NCBI GenBank assembly: GCA_965112735.1
Contig: OZ218963.1
Coordinates: 2,666,001 to 2,730,000 of the forward strand
DNA: 64,000 nucleotides
Origin: Phaeosaccion multiseriatum
Lineage: Eukaryota; Ochrophyta, other classes
Reading direction: 5' to 3'
Under the pieces are notes generated by a model. It was not told the origin of the DNA. It worked only from the letters and a program-made list of their open reading frames with translations, and made no database searches. The position numbers and the translations under genes were made by a program. Below are positions 41,901 through 49,869 of the stretch, one piece after another. The number at the start of each line of letters is the position of its first letter. Position 1 is the stretch's first letter.

Positions 41901-42378
41901 GCTGAACCTGCTGAGCTGCCGACGAATCCGCTCGCTTAAAGAGCTCTTCCCGCTGGGCCTTGTGCCGTCGCTGCAATGCCCACTGGCGTTGCTGCCGTGC
42001 CTGCTGCTGTGCCGCTTGTAACCGCTTGGCCTGCTGCGTTGCCAACCAGGCTGCTGTCTCCTCCTTCGAGTCCACTCGTGGTGTGTCAGCTCGTCTGGCC
42101 GGCACTCGCACTGTCCCCCCAGGAGGGCGCCAAGGGCACGCGACGCTCCCGCGGCACCTGTCGTTGCCCCAAGTCGCTCCCCCAAGCGAGACGAAGCCCT
42201 CGGTGATGCCAGGCGCAGGAGCCGTCAGCGCACAGCTCCCGTCGCAGCGGCAAAACTTGTCGTCGCACTTGCTCATGGCGCTCCAACACTGCTTGCCGAT
42301 GAACCTGGTCCCACAGCACAGGAGACTCCACAAGCATTGATGCCACTCTCCGACGTTGCCGCTGCAACCGCCCAGCAC
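35914..42378 (-). CDS. E1 pol: RT, RNase H, DEDDy 3'-5' exonuclease, integrase, chromodomain
   Basis: 2154 codons counted from GTG 42378; first ATG is 42276 (M-S-K-C-D-D). RT: V-I-D-D-L, M-P-Q-G-A-K-N-A-P and active box F-V-D631-D632. RNase H: S-T-D792-A-S, T-E-L-E-L-L-A-V-V-W, T-D-H-Q-P-L-L. Then, about residues 1085-1290, an RNase D/WRN-like exonuclease: Exo I M-D1104-S-E1106-W, Exo II H-H-W-S-H-D1174, Exo III with D-W-T-K-R-P-L-S and Y1247-A-F-A-D1251 (Y-x3-D, the DEDDy form). Integrase: H-x3-H...H zinc region with C-L-A-C, catalytic D1686, D1748, E1784 (DD35E). Chromodomain about 2048-2106 (Y-N-V-R-W...T-W-E-W-A-E-W-L) and basic tail. Overlaps the protease ORF by 293 bp in the +1 frame. 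The exonuclease could proofread, trim the primer or degrade RNA; its role is unknown. Confidence 0.93.
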   Translation of the reverse strand: MLGGCSGNVGEWHQCLWSLLCCGTRFIGKQCWSAMSKCDDKFCRCDGSCALTAPAPGITEGFVSLGGATWGNDRCRGSVACPWRPPGGTVRVPARRADTPRVDSKEETAAWLATQQAKRLQAAQQQARQQRQWALQRRHKAQREELFKRADSSAAQQVQRSNAVQQQVAPAAVARRRQTQLQEPRPPRTGQLQVHHVAGADDSTSRPAPGAASSVASEEPPLRSEAGSSSAAVGTSLTDLRGDGWVLDADGALRLGSQSDTSGGTLMAGVQLIKEWYPHLSERVYGRLRECLVAAEEGAVTALLLLRPHVHQAAGTGLSGVGDVAVAAWAQQLLSLWSSRPLQQQEKVEQDMTNALLLLIQLRTVLQESRCLGGGVESWDAGELVVEQRRRAKLTTERAQFWLRELPSPLHAITIGDGAWTEVQRWGLVAILRARSQAFCQRPGDYGRTDTLFFEWGLKDANQQPIRSSARRYPPHLRRGIEIEIDKLLAAAIIRPSTSSWATPLMAVLKTDAAGKTKCHEDGTPVVRMTCDLSQLNDACRTEAPAMPVIDDLLAEMHGSKVFSVMDIMSGYFNVPMASAAEEDISTFVCHSGTYAWRVMPQGAKNAPAVFVRLMNKVLKGLQEHVACFVDDIAVFSATVEQHLEHLDAVLARLVEHKLKLEPSKAVLGAPEVRFCGHLLDQNGVRTDPAKHAAVQELVKPLRLLAKDGGVNRVKQVRRFIGMLSYFRRFIPEFARKVRPLNGLLRKGVDVSTAWNASHDAAWDGLVADLLSSPALAFPEYGPATTFTLSTDASTEGLAGVLSQKDATGEERVVTFISRATTETEARLSSTELELLAVVWCVRKLAMYICHYPTTVVTDHQPLLWLAGHKDTNSKLFRWYERLSTHHLQFVHRPGKQMVVPDCLSRNALPVQEWETHAGVDLAMVACEWPSPLHTWCASMGVQLNLVEMVGDECSLHWEEPTEGALLRFLAVAQQLQGEADTRLPIPVPAVTAQQQQQRCHHQQQSGAEALQAWQTAEVDLAATQSRRGTARRAWTQRLQQCGWQPTRAPQLGVKKAVIEAWQLGQMPPFVSHISAARCTYVSTPRHVQALSTQLRSAKVVAMDSEWARHRRRASLLQLAVQVGPLPDVARDYGLLIDLDALQKAGGMMVLAQVLRDLWTEPSIVKLAHHWSHDQRALGRWPELAEHVQHIVNLVDTSDLFKRVCPEHTQFIGLQDLVSMFLEQHLSKEERATDWTKRPLSAAQREYAFADAAALLRLWPRMAECVPFVHGGPGVELSAMSPAHTPAEQEEMQVGRFMQAAVGYWGDRDHVSPLYIFGVHSKTLEVFDLAKLQFKLQCSWETMMQLVERFTRTYKRQRKVVGALASHLDTMIELPWKQVRQVSRDYFSMCTPAEAQQTGAAAAHAWAAWEAELEEDASRLPSEELVTEEGRITHPGEPPAAESPSEPGTADLLVTEEAGDAGDEAADAVDNEAEEAVDSVSKEPVEQESTLQRELDGHRREAERQFGWSLPGTVPAAAAHRRAAGALGGSLHVEAAWWVRAQRADAELEALRRRVQAGPTGGVVDAGGGEFFVDEDGLLMRKWAPGGFRWRVRHTRLQVCVPKEMRPALLHAAHTDAIAGGHQGPGRMLDALQERVWWEKMNAHALYWARSCLACQTRKTPRRQPKPVPLSSISKVDGPWAVMGADVAGPFPMGMGGEEYLLVFQDWFTKWTVVVPLRAQDYTAEGIARAFVRHVVTTLGVPRVLVSDQGSQFTSALMGDVMRVLSASQVFTTPMHQQANGQVERFMATIKDMLATTVESQMQQWPDYVAGLTYAYNCRSQESTGMAPFYALFGRHPPVPLQAMLPALVEDGSFSSASAWVHELRARLAAAAAVVNGRRCDYHGRLQLKNASRRWPTPLRPGTKVMLYRPGAAAQQEGEELEGPPSAQLKALQHSWDGPYTVLPWPALGAYCAQHGRVSEEHYQVMQRSAVYLSMKRVRGNGVEQLQRAYHRDLTKPFIDGVSERPFGLPEGFARYHIRWCSPQWATSAMQEQRSLELDEVSEGKVPTLARIVKFRWRKATGLPLRREYNVRWAVSDGGTFQTWEWAEWLLERGHAKAIEAFENALPHTALDPGVNVKRGHRSKRESTIRLRQHEKWGSGLAHETQFYRSHLGF

Positions 42379-45300
42379 CCACTCGACTCTGACGACACTG
42401 ACTCCCCTTCTTGCCGCTGCGCTGCAAATGCTGAAACCGGGCCTTCACTGCCGGCTGAGGCACCAGAGTCGATGGCACCCCCACCTCAGTCCGTGGGTGC
42501 GTCAGGGCCTGCACCTGCACAGCTTGCAGCGGAAGCGCCGTAGCCCCCAGCTCAGCCTCCTCTGGTACCACCGAGCAGCGAACTACAGGCCCCTGCGGTG
42601 GGCACCAGACCGGCTCAGCTCCTGCTTCAGCTTCAGCCGGCTGCTGCGACGCCTCCTCCTCCACCACAGACTCAACCGCCTCCCGCGCCTTGGACCATGG
42701 CAGCCTGCGCTTCACCACACGCCTCACCATCCCGCCAAGAGCACCAAGCCAGGAGGAGGGGGCCGCTGCAGTCTCCGGCATGGTATCTGAAGAAGCCGGC
42801 TCAGCGAGCATGAGCGCGGCCACCTCAGCGCTCGCCTCCGAGTCGAGCAAGCAAGAAGCGGTGCCGATGACCTGCCCAGGAACGACCACAATGACCTGAT
42901 TGTGGTGATTCTGCACTGTGATTCGGTAACTCTGCCCCCCAGCATACACACCATCTTTGTGCGCCACTAGAACCTGCTCGTGCTCCAGCCACCATAGAAC
43001 GTCCGCCTCTGCCGCCAAGTGTCCGTGAGCGCCCAGCTCCACCACCGCCTGGACACCCTCAACGATACCCGTAAGCTCGAGGAGAAGGGACCCCGTCTGT
43101 CCAGGTCCCAAGCTCAAAGCCTCCACAGCACGTACCCCCTCAACAGCAGCGTTGCCGTCCACCACTGCCAGCACTTGCACAGCCAAGGCATCGGACGGAC
43201 GAGCATCCGACGTGGCCTCCTCCGAAGGAGTCGGAAGTACGTAGAGCTGCTTCGCACGATGATCGACGACTGCCCCTACTTGGGTGAAGAAATCCTGCCC
43301 CAAGAAGATGGGCCGCGCCAAGTGGTCCACCACATGAAAGGGTAGCACCGGCTGGCACGTCGGCGTGAGTCCCACCTGAAGCCAAACAAGCCCTCTGGAC
43401 ATAGTCTTGGCACGATTGTCAGCGTAAGACACCTGCACCCCCTTCTGCGTGGCGAGCTCTGACCGCTCCACCGTGCCATCCGCCACCAGTTGATTGAAGC
43501 AGGCTGTCGAGATGCAGCCCGCTCCTGTGCACCCACTGTCCATCAAGGCTGTAAAGGCGCTCTTCTCCACGGCGTCGGCGGCACTGGCATCCCGTGGAGC
43601 GGTAGCAGCCAAGCAATGCCGAGCGTCACTGACCTTCACTGGCGAGCGCACCGTAACCTCGATCGTGTGGCCCCGCCCTGCTGGGACTGCCGTACGACCC
43701 GTGGCAGCCACCGCTTCGGCAATCTCAGCTCTCCGCACTGCTGTCTGCAAGGCGGCCACCCCCCCCGGAGCGTCCTCCATCCGCACACGGTAGAGAGCCA
43801 AGGCAGCGCGTTGCACACACCCCTCACACATATCACACTCACTGTCAACAGCCGACGCACAGGCACAAGCTCCCGGACTGGGGGGCTCCTTGAGCAGAGC
43901 GACTCCCGCGCCAGGCTCCAAGGCTACTGCATGACAAGCACGCACAAACGGATCAAGGGCAAGCGTGTGCAGCCCCGCCTCCTCCGTCAACACCGCCGTG
44001 AAAGCAGCCTCCTGCTGATGCTGCTGTGCTGCTGCTGTCGCACGAGCACGCTGCCTCCGCTGCTTCCTCCGTACCCGCCGTCGAAGAGCTACTGCGCGCC
44101 TCGCTGCATCCTGCTGCTCCTGTGCCGCCTGCTCGTCACCCTTGCGCAGCGCTGCCTTCGCCTGCTGGGCACGCCGTCTCAACCACTTTGCTGCCACCCT
44201 CTGCTCAGTCCTGCTCCGCCCCTCCGCCGGAGGCACCGCTGGAGACGTCAGCGGCAGGGTCCGAAGGCTCTGCTCCTGCTGCTGAAGCTGAACCTCCTCC
44301 TGCTGCTGAAGCTGAACCTGCCACGCCCACTGTTCATGTTCCCCCGTGGGAGTGAATGGCGGAAGAGATGCTGCCCCGAGCGGTAAGGCCCGCACGAGGC
44401 CCATGGCCTTGGCCTGGCGAGGCGTCACCAGGGAGCACAGCTGCTGAGGCTGAAGCTCATCGCTTGACGGTGGGCTGGCTTTTGCAACCTGGACGGCAGC
44501 CTCGACAGCATGACCCTGCTGCTGCTCCAATTGCTCCTGCTGCCCCCCCGCCACCTGCGGCTGCTGCTGCAGCAGCTGCTGCTGCTGTCCCAGCCGCTGT
44601 TGCCGCTCCTTCGCCGCACGCAGTGCGCGCTGTTCCGGGAAGGCACACGCACGCACCCGCTCCAAACCCCTTGCATCCATCCAGACAGACTCGTGTTGCG
44701 CAACGGTTGCCGCCTCGCACTCAACCTCCCCCACTGCCGACGGTGGCACCTGCTGCTCCGGACACTCACCCGCAACGACTGCATCCTCCTGGCGCAGAGG
44801 CAGCGGCAGCGCGACGTCAGGTCCGCTCGACGGCTCGACGGCAGAGCCGGGCTGCGGTGCTTCGACTAAGCACACGGAGCGTACCACTGGACACGGCTGC
44901 TGCTGCTGCTGCTGCTGCTGCTCCGGCGGCGGCAGCTGCTCGACTGCGGAAGCCGCTGGCGCAGCCTCCTGGTGCGCGCCCTCCACGACTACCTCTACTG
45001 CACGCTGCGCCTGCTGCTGTACCGCCGTCATCGCCGTGTGCTCACCAGCAACGACTGCATCCGGGCCGTCAGTGCCCCGCGACTGCTCGACCACAGAGCG
45101 TACCACAGGACCCGGCTGCTGCGCTAGCTGCCGCTCCGGCTGCTGGCGCTGCGGCTGCGGCAGCTGCCGCTCCGACGCTGGCAGCTGCTCGACCGCGGAC
45201 GGCGCAGGCACAGCCTCTCTGTGCGCACCCTCCACGACTGCCTCTACGACACGGCGCTGCTGCTGCTGCTGCTGCTGCTGCAGCTGCTGCTGCTGCAGCT

Positions 45301-45550
45301 GCTGCTGCTGTTGCTGTTGCCGTTGTAGCCGAGCACGTTTGAGTCTGTCGCCACACCACATGTCACTCCGATAAACTCTGATGGCAGGTGACTCCTGCTC
45401 TACACGACTAGCCTGACCGCTCCTACGCTGAGCGTCGGCATGGGGCAAAGGTGGGTCTGACAAACAAGATAGGTGCGAAGTACATTCATTATCTTCTACA
45501 CTGCTCTTGCCCGCCCTCCCCCTGTTCCCCCACGCCGACGCTATCCTCAC
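42086..45550 (-). CDS. E1 protease polyprotein
   Basis: Frame +1 relative to gag and open across the gag stop. The first in-frame ATG is the Met of S-D-M-W-C-G, about 55 codons in, so frameshifting from gag is the likely route. The N-terminal half is dominated by Gln tracts from CAG repeats. A retropepsin domain follows: L-M-D671-S-G-C-T-G, flap region, and A-R-P-I-F-L-G-Q-D at its C-terminal side. A short Cys-rich segment (C-D-M-C-E-G-C) precedes the protease. The C-terminal part, rich in Gln/Arg, overlaps pol. It should cleave the polyprotein during particle maturation. Confidence 0.88.
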   Translation of the reverse strand: MRIASAWGNRGRAGKSSVEDNECTSHLSCLSDPPLPHADAQRRSGQASRVEQESPAIRVYRSDMWCGDRLKRARLQRQQQQQQQLQQQQLQQQQQQQQRRVVEAVVEGAHREAVPAPSAVEQLPASERQLPQPQRQQPERQLAQQPGPVVRSVVEQSRGTDGPDAVVAGEHTAMTAVQQQAQRAVEVVVEGAHQEAAPAASAVEQLPPPEQQQQQQQQPCPVVRSVCLVEAPQPGSAVEPSSGPDVALPLPLRQEDAVVAGECPEQQVPPSAVGEVECEAATVAQHESVWMDARGLERVRACAFPEQRALRAAKERQQRLGQQQQLLQQQPQVAGGQQEQLEQQQGHAVEAAVQVAKASPPSSDELQPQQLCSLVTPRQAKAMGLVRALPLGAASLPPFTPTGEHEQWAWQVQLQQQEEVQLQQQEQSLRTLPLTSPAVPPAEGRSRTEQRVAAKWLRRRAQQAKAALRKGDEQAAQEQQDAARRAVALRRRVRRKQRRQRARATAAAQQHQQEAAFTAVLTEEAGLHTLALDPFVRACHAVALEPGAGVALLKEPPSPGACACASAVDSECDMCEGCVQRAALALYRVRMEDAPGGVAALQTAVRRAEIAEAVAATGRTAVPAGRGHTIEVTVRSPVKVSDARHCLAATAPRDASAADAVEKSAFTALMDSGCTGAGCISTACFNQLVADGTVERSELATQKGVQVSYADNRAKTMSRGLVWLQVGLTPTCQPVLPFHVVDHLARPIFLGQDFFTQVGAVVDHRAKQLYVLPTPSEEATSDARPSDALAVQVLAVVDGNAAVEGVRAVEALSLGPGQTGSLLLELTGIVEGVQAVVELGAHGHLAAEADVLWWLEHEQVLVAHKDGVYAGGQSYRITVQNHHNQVIVVVPGQVIGTASCLLDSEASAEVAALMLAEPASSDTMPETAAAPSSWLGALGGMVRRVVKRRLPWSKAREAVESVVEEEASQQPAEAEAGAEPVWCPPQGPVVRCSVVPEEAELGATALPLQAVQVQALTHPRTEVGVPSTLVPQPAVKARFQHLQRSGKKGSQCRQSRVGAGRLQRQRRRVASMLVESPVLWDQVHRQAVLERHEQVRRQVLPLRRELCADGSCAWHHRGLRLAWGSDLGQRQVPRERRVPLAPSWGDSASAGQTS

Positions 45551-45602
45551 GCGCTGCGGTCGTGGGCCCCAGGGCTGCTGGCCAAGCAGCCCCGGGGCAC
45601 CG

Positions 45603-45903
45603 TCAGCCTTCGAACTTGAACCCGTCCTGCGCCGCCAGAGTGCCCGCCACCATTGCTGCTACGGCTTCAGACATGTCGGACTCCTGGTGCTGCGCTCTGA
45701 CCGCCTGCCGCCGCTGCACGCGACTCACAATGCCGAGCAGCTCCTCACGCGTAGCGGGGATGGCGTTGCATTCTATCCATCCATGGCCGGCGCGGCGACA
45801 AGTCATGCAGTTAAATGGGGCATTGCCGTTGCCACGCTGCTTCACCGAGCCGTGGAACAGCAAGGGCCGCTGCTGGGTGGGCGTGAGCCGCGGCTGCTGC
45901 GCC

Positions 45904-45938
<35 letters not shown>

Positions 45939-47792
45939 TGCATTCACCCCCACCTCCTGTGACGGCTGATGGTCCAGATGCTGCTCCACCGAATTCACGG
46001 CCACTTCCAGATGCTGCTCCACCGCATTCACGGCCACTCCCCCGCGCGGAGTGCGCAGACCACCACCACCACCACCACGGGCCCGCGTAGCCCCACCAGT
46101 AGAAGAGAGCGTAAGTGGGCTACCAGCCTGGAGCACCCGAGTCGCGGAAGGAAATGCCTTCTGGAAGGCGGCGTAGAAATCACTCCACGAGGGAGTCGCC
46201 GACTCCCAGCGCAGCCAGAAGTTGGTCATGCCGTCAGTTAATGGCAACGAGCCGTGACGAAGCCGAATCTCGACCTCTGGCCGCAGCACCGCCAGCAGGC
46301 CCGTAACCAAGGCTTGCTCATCCGTGGCCTGCCCCGTCACCTGCGCCAGACACAGAGAGAGTTCCGCCAGCTTGGTGAGCAGCCTGGCGAGCGCCTGGTT
46401 CACCTCGGCAGGAACGGTGGACGCTTCCAGAGGCTTGGCCTCCCGCACCAACGTCTGGACAAGCTGCTGGAGGCCGTCTCGCGCAACAGGAACGCCGAAG
46501 AGACGCAACAGACACCTCGCGAGCAATTGGAACTGTGCACTCTCCGTCTCCCACTCCAATGTGACGTGCTGGTCGCCCTCCATCCACGACGCACCCTTCT
46601 GAGCCTCCGCCAGGACAGTGGCCCGATCCACTGCACCCAAGTCGGCCAGCACTCGCTGCTCCATCACCCGCCCTTGGCCCGGAAGCACGGACCCAGTAGA
46701 AGTCAAGATCTCCTGTCCTTGCAGAATGCTCACCCAGTTGTACATGCGTGCGAGCACCACAGCACGAGGATGAGGCTGTCCAGCCGCATCGAATAGAGAG
46801 GGAAGTTTCTGCTCCTGGAGCACACGGATAGCACCCACGGGCAGCGTGATCGTCTGCACCGTATGACGGGCGGGCGCCTGCAGCACATCCAGGGCCTGCT
46901 GCCGTGCCCGCTCCCGCTCCCGTTCCATGTCCCGCTGTAGCATATCCTTAACCTGCTGCTGCAGCACCTCTACCCCCCCCGGTGCGGCATCCTTAACCTG
47001 CTGGAGCTGCGCCGCTAACAGCTCCCGCTGCAACGTCTCCACCTCCAGCTGGGCAGCACCCTCAGGCGGCCGCTTCGGCGGCGGCTGCGCCGCCATCTGT
47101 CGCTGCAGCTCCGCCGCCACCTGCTGCTGCAGCTCCACCGCAAACTCCCGCTGCTGCTCCGCCCCCCGCGAGAGCCGCAGCACCTCCAGTTCCCGCTGGA
47201 GGGCCGCCGTCTCCGCCTTGCTCTCCCGCAGTTGGGCCGCCATGAGCTGCGCAGCTTGGTGCTGCGTCAGCATCTCAAGCCCCTCCTGGAGAACCCGCGT
47301 GTCCTCCTGCTCCGGTGTCTTCTCTCCCTCCGCTGGCTGATCCACCACCCGAGCCCCGCCAGACGCACCAACAAGAGGGACCAAGGGCGTGCCAACCACA
47401 TCCCACACCGTGCTCTCCTCCTGGCCCACCGACTCTGCATCCCCCGAGTGGAAGGAAACCTCCGACGCCGCCACCGTCAGCGGCCTCACCCCAGCAGCAG
47501 GAGGGGAAGCGGCAGCAGCCGTAATCGCAGACCCCTCAAAAAAAGAGGGCGACTCCAGGGACTCCTCCCCCCGACGCAACGCCGCCCGCACACGGTCCAC
47601 AGCCCCAGGGCTGGCAGTGACCTCCGCAGGAGGAGCAGCAGCTTCCGATACCACAGACCCCACGTCCGCAGCACCACCATCAGCTCCACCGCCCTCAGCG
47701 TCACTCGTAGCGCCCTCCGCCGATGAAAGACTCAGGAAGTCCCCCTCCTCAGCCCTGGCCACCCTAGCAGCGTGGAACCGCAGGAAGTCCAT
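45603..47792 (-). CDS. E1 gag
   Basis: Starts at ATG 47792, 729 residues. Acidic N-terminus, long Gln/Glu/Leu coiled-coil region, helical capsid-like part (W-V-S-I-L-Q-G-Q-E-I-L), Gly tract, poly-Gln, and a CCHC knuckle at residues 669-682 (numbered from the in-frame GTG 47813), C-M-T-C...G-H...C. The N-terminal 11-residue unit is single here but duplicated in E2 and E3. Confidence 0.9.
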
Positions 47793-47925
47793 CCCCGCCT
47801 CAGCCAGTGCCACCCTAGCAAGCCCAAAGCTGTCTACGGCCTAAAGCTGGGCAGCTGGAAGCAAAGCTCAAGCCAACACAATAAATCAGCCTCAAAGCTG
47901 GATCTCAGACCTGTGTCTTTCGGGT

Positions 47926-47934
47926 CTTCCGGGT
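47926..47934 (-). promoter_or_regulatory. E1 putative self-priming site
   Basis: ACCCGGAAG on the minus strand directly next to the 5' LTR. It is the exact complement of CTTCCGGGT (47998-48006) in the LTR, which lies about 30 bp downstream of an AT-rich box and so near the expected transcript 5' end. Confidence 0.65.
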
Positions 47935-48130
47935 TGTCGAAACTACCGACAGCTAGCCTCAAAGCCAAGCTAGAGCAGAGCAGAAGCTGAAGCAAGCACC
48001 CGGAAGCCAGCCCACACGCAGGCTGCGCTTCCTTTCTTTTATTACTGATTTACCGTCTAGTTGGCCCGTTTTCCGGCCGTTACACTACTGATTGGGTCCC
48101 CAAGGGACCCCAACTAGGCCACTTCTAACA
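47935..48130 (-). repeat. E1 5' LTR (196 bp)
   Basis: Identical by eye to 35680-35875. Contains the internal nonamer CTTCCGGGT (minus strand) and an AATAAAA-like box at about 48038-48046. Confidence 0.95.
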
Positions 48131-48176
48131 GTAGGCGACAGCGCATGTCGGTCGTGCGTACGTCGTTTTACAACTG

Positions 48177-49211
48177 TCCTGGCGGAGGCTCAGAAGGGTG
48201 CGTCGTGGATGGAGGGCGACCAGCACGTCACATTGGAGTGGGAGACGGAGAGTGCACAGTTCCAATTGCTCGCGAGGTGTCTGTTGCGTCTCTTCGGCGT
48301 TCCTGTTGCGCGAGACGGCCTCCAGCAGCTTGTCCAGACGTTGGTGCGGGAGGCCAAGCCTCTGGAAGCGTCAACCGTTCCTGCCGAGGTGAACCAGGCG
48401 CTCGCCAGGCTGCTCACCAAGCTGGCGGAACTCTCTCTGTGTCTGGCGCAGGTGACGGGGCAGGCCACGGATGAGCAAGCCTTGGTTACGGGCCTGCTGG
48501 CGGTGCTGCGGCCAGAGGTCGAGATTCGGCTTCGTCACGGCTCGTTGCCATTAACTGACGGCATGACCAACTTCTGGCTGCGCTGGGAGTCGGCGACTCC
48601 CTCGTGGAGTGACTTCTACGCCGCCTTCCAGAAGGCATTTCCTTCCGCGACTCGGGTGCTCCAGGCTGGTAGCCCACTTACGTGTAAGAAGGCATCCTTT
48701 TGCTAGGTTGGCAGCTACCCCCGTGAATATTCAGTGGATAGCTGCCAACCTAGCAAAAGGATGCCTTCTTACATGCCCAGACGGGGTTCGATTCTGAGGA
48801 TGGCGAGAAAAATTCCGAGGGCGAAAGTTGGGCATGACACTGAAATTCACGGGCTCGGTGTGGGAGAAATCCTAGGTAGTTACCCCCCCAAGGTTTTCGG
48901 AGGAGTTTTCGGAGGGGGGGGGAGGATCGACCTTAACTGACAGGCATGTAAGAAGGCATCCTTTTGCTAGGTTGGCAGCTACCCCCGTGAATATTCAGTG
49001 GATAGCTGCCAACCTAGCAAAAGGATGCCTTCTTACACTCTCTTCTACTGGTGGGGCTCCGCGGGCCCGTGGTGGTGGTGGTGGTGGTCTGCGCACTCCG
49101 CGCGGGGGAGTGGCCGTGAATGCGGTGGAGCAGCATCTGGAAGTGGCCGTGAATTCGGTGGAGCAGCATCTGGACCATCAGCCGTCACAGGAGGTGGGGG
49201 TGAATGCAGTG

Positions 49212-49242
<31 letters not shown>

Positions 49243-49544
49243 CGGCGCAGCAGCCGCGGCTCACGCCCACCCAGCAGCGGCCCTTGCTGTTCCACGGCTC
49301 GGTCAAGCAGCGTGGCAACGGCAATGCCCCATTTAACTGCATGACTTGTCGCCGCGCCGGCCATGGATGGATAGAATGCAACGCCATTCCCGCTACGCGT
49401 GAGGAGCTGCTCGGCATTGTGAGTCGCGTGCAGCGGCGGCAGGCGGTCAGAGCGCTGCACCAGGAGTCCGACATGTCTGAAGCCGTAGCAGCAATGGTGG
49501 CGGGCACTCTGGCGGCGCAGGACGGGTTCAAGTTCGAAGGCTGA
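48177..49544 (+). pseudogene. E2 gag, 3' part (interrupted by H2 composite)
   Basis: Continues gag after S: capsid region, then an H2 composite at 48683-49037 between S-P-L-T and L-S-S-T-G-G, then Gly tract, poly-Gln, CCHC knuckle C-M-T-C...H...C and the stop after F-K-F-E-G. Without insertions the frame would be intact. Confidence 0.9.
48683..49037 (+). mobile_element. H2 hairpin-arm-hairpin element (355 bp), no TSD
   Basis: Two H2 hairpins around one arm of about 165 bp, the simplest composite. Stems here read GGTTGGC paired with GCCAACC, against GGCTGGC/GCCAGCC elsewhere, a paired change. Compared with E1, the insertion is clean, without duplicated or lost bases. Confidence 0.8.
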
Positions 49545-49615
49545 CGGTGCCCCGGGGCTGCTTGGCCAGCAGCCCTGGGGACCACGACCGCAGCGCGTGA
49601 GGATAGGTCGTCGGC

Positions 49616-49836
49616 GTGGGGGAACCGGGGGGGAGGGCGGGCAAGAGCAGTGTAGAAGATAATGAATGTACTTCGCACCTATCTTGTTTGTCAGACCCAC
49701 CTTTGCCCCATGCCGACGCTCAGCGTAGGAGCGGTCAGGCTAGTCGTGTAGAGCGGGAGTCACCTGCCATCAGAGTTTATCGGAGTGACATGTGGTGTGG
49801 CAACAGACTCAGACGTGCTCGGCTACGACGGCAGCA

Positions 49837-49869
<33 letters not shown>

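Larger units (their letters stand above)
35680..48130 (-). mobile_element. E1: intact exonuclease-encoding Ty3/gypsy retrotransposon (12,451 bp)
   Basis: Complete element: identical-looking 196-bp LTRs, 4-bp target duplication GTAG, intact gag, protease and pol frames, priming site and polypurine tract (35876-35885 on the plus strand, TCCCCCTCAC). Identical LTRs and open frames indicate a very recent insertion and probable activity. It sits in the 3' LTR of S, which sits in E2 gag, so E1 is the youngest of the three. A chromodomain at the pol C-terminus places it near the chromoviruses. Confidence 0.95.
34519..48172 (+). mobile_element. S: short non-autonomous LTR element, split by E1
   Basis: Two 252-bp LTRs that look identical (34519-34770; 35466-35679 continued at 48135-48172) around a 695-bp interior without a credible ORF. 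Target duplication ACTG at 34515-34518 and 48173-48176, in E2 gag. Without E1 the element is about 1.2 kb. It carries a self-priming site but no proteins, so it must be moved in trans, plausibly by E-type machinery, which makes the same 4-bp duplications. Confidence 0.9.
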
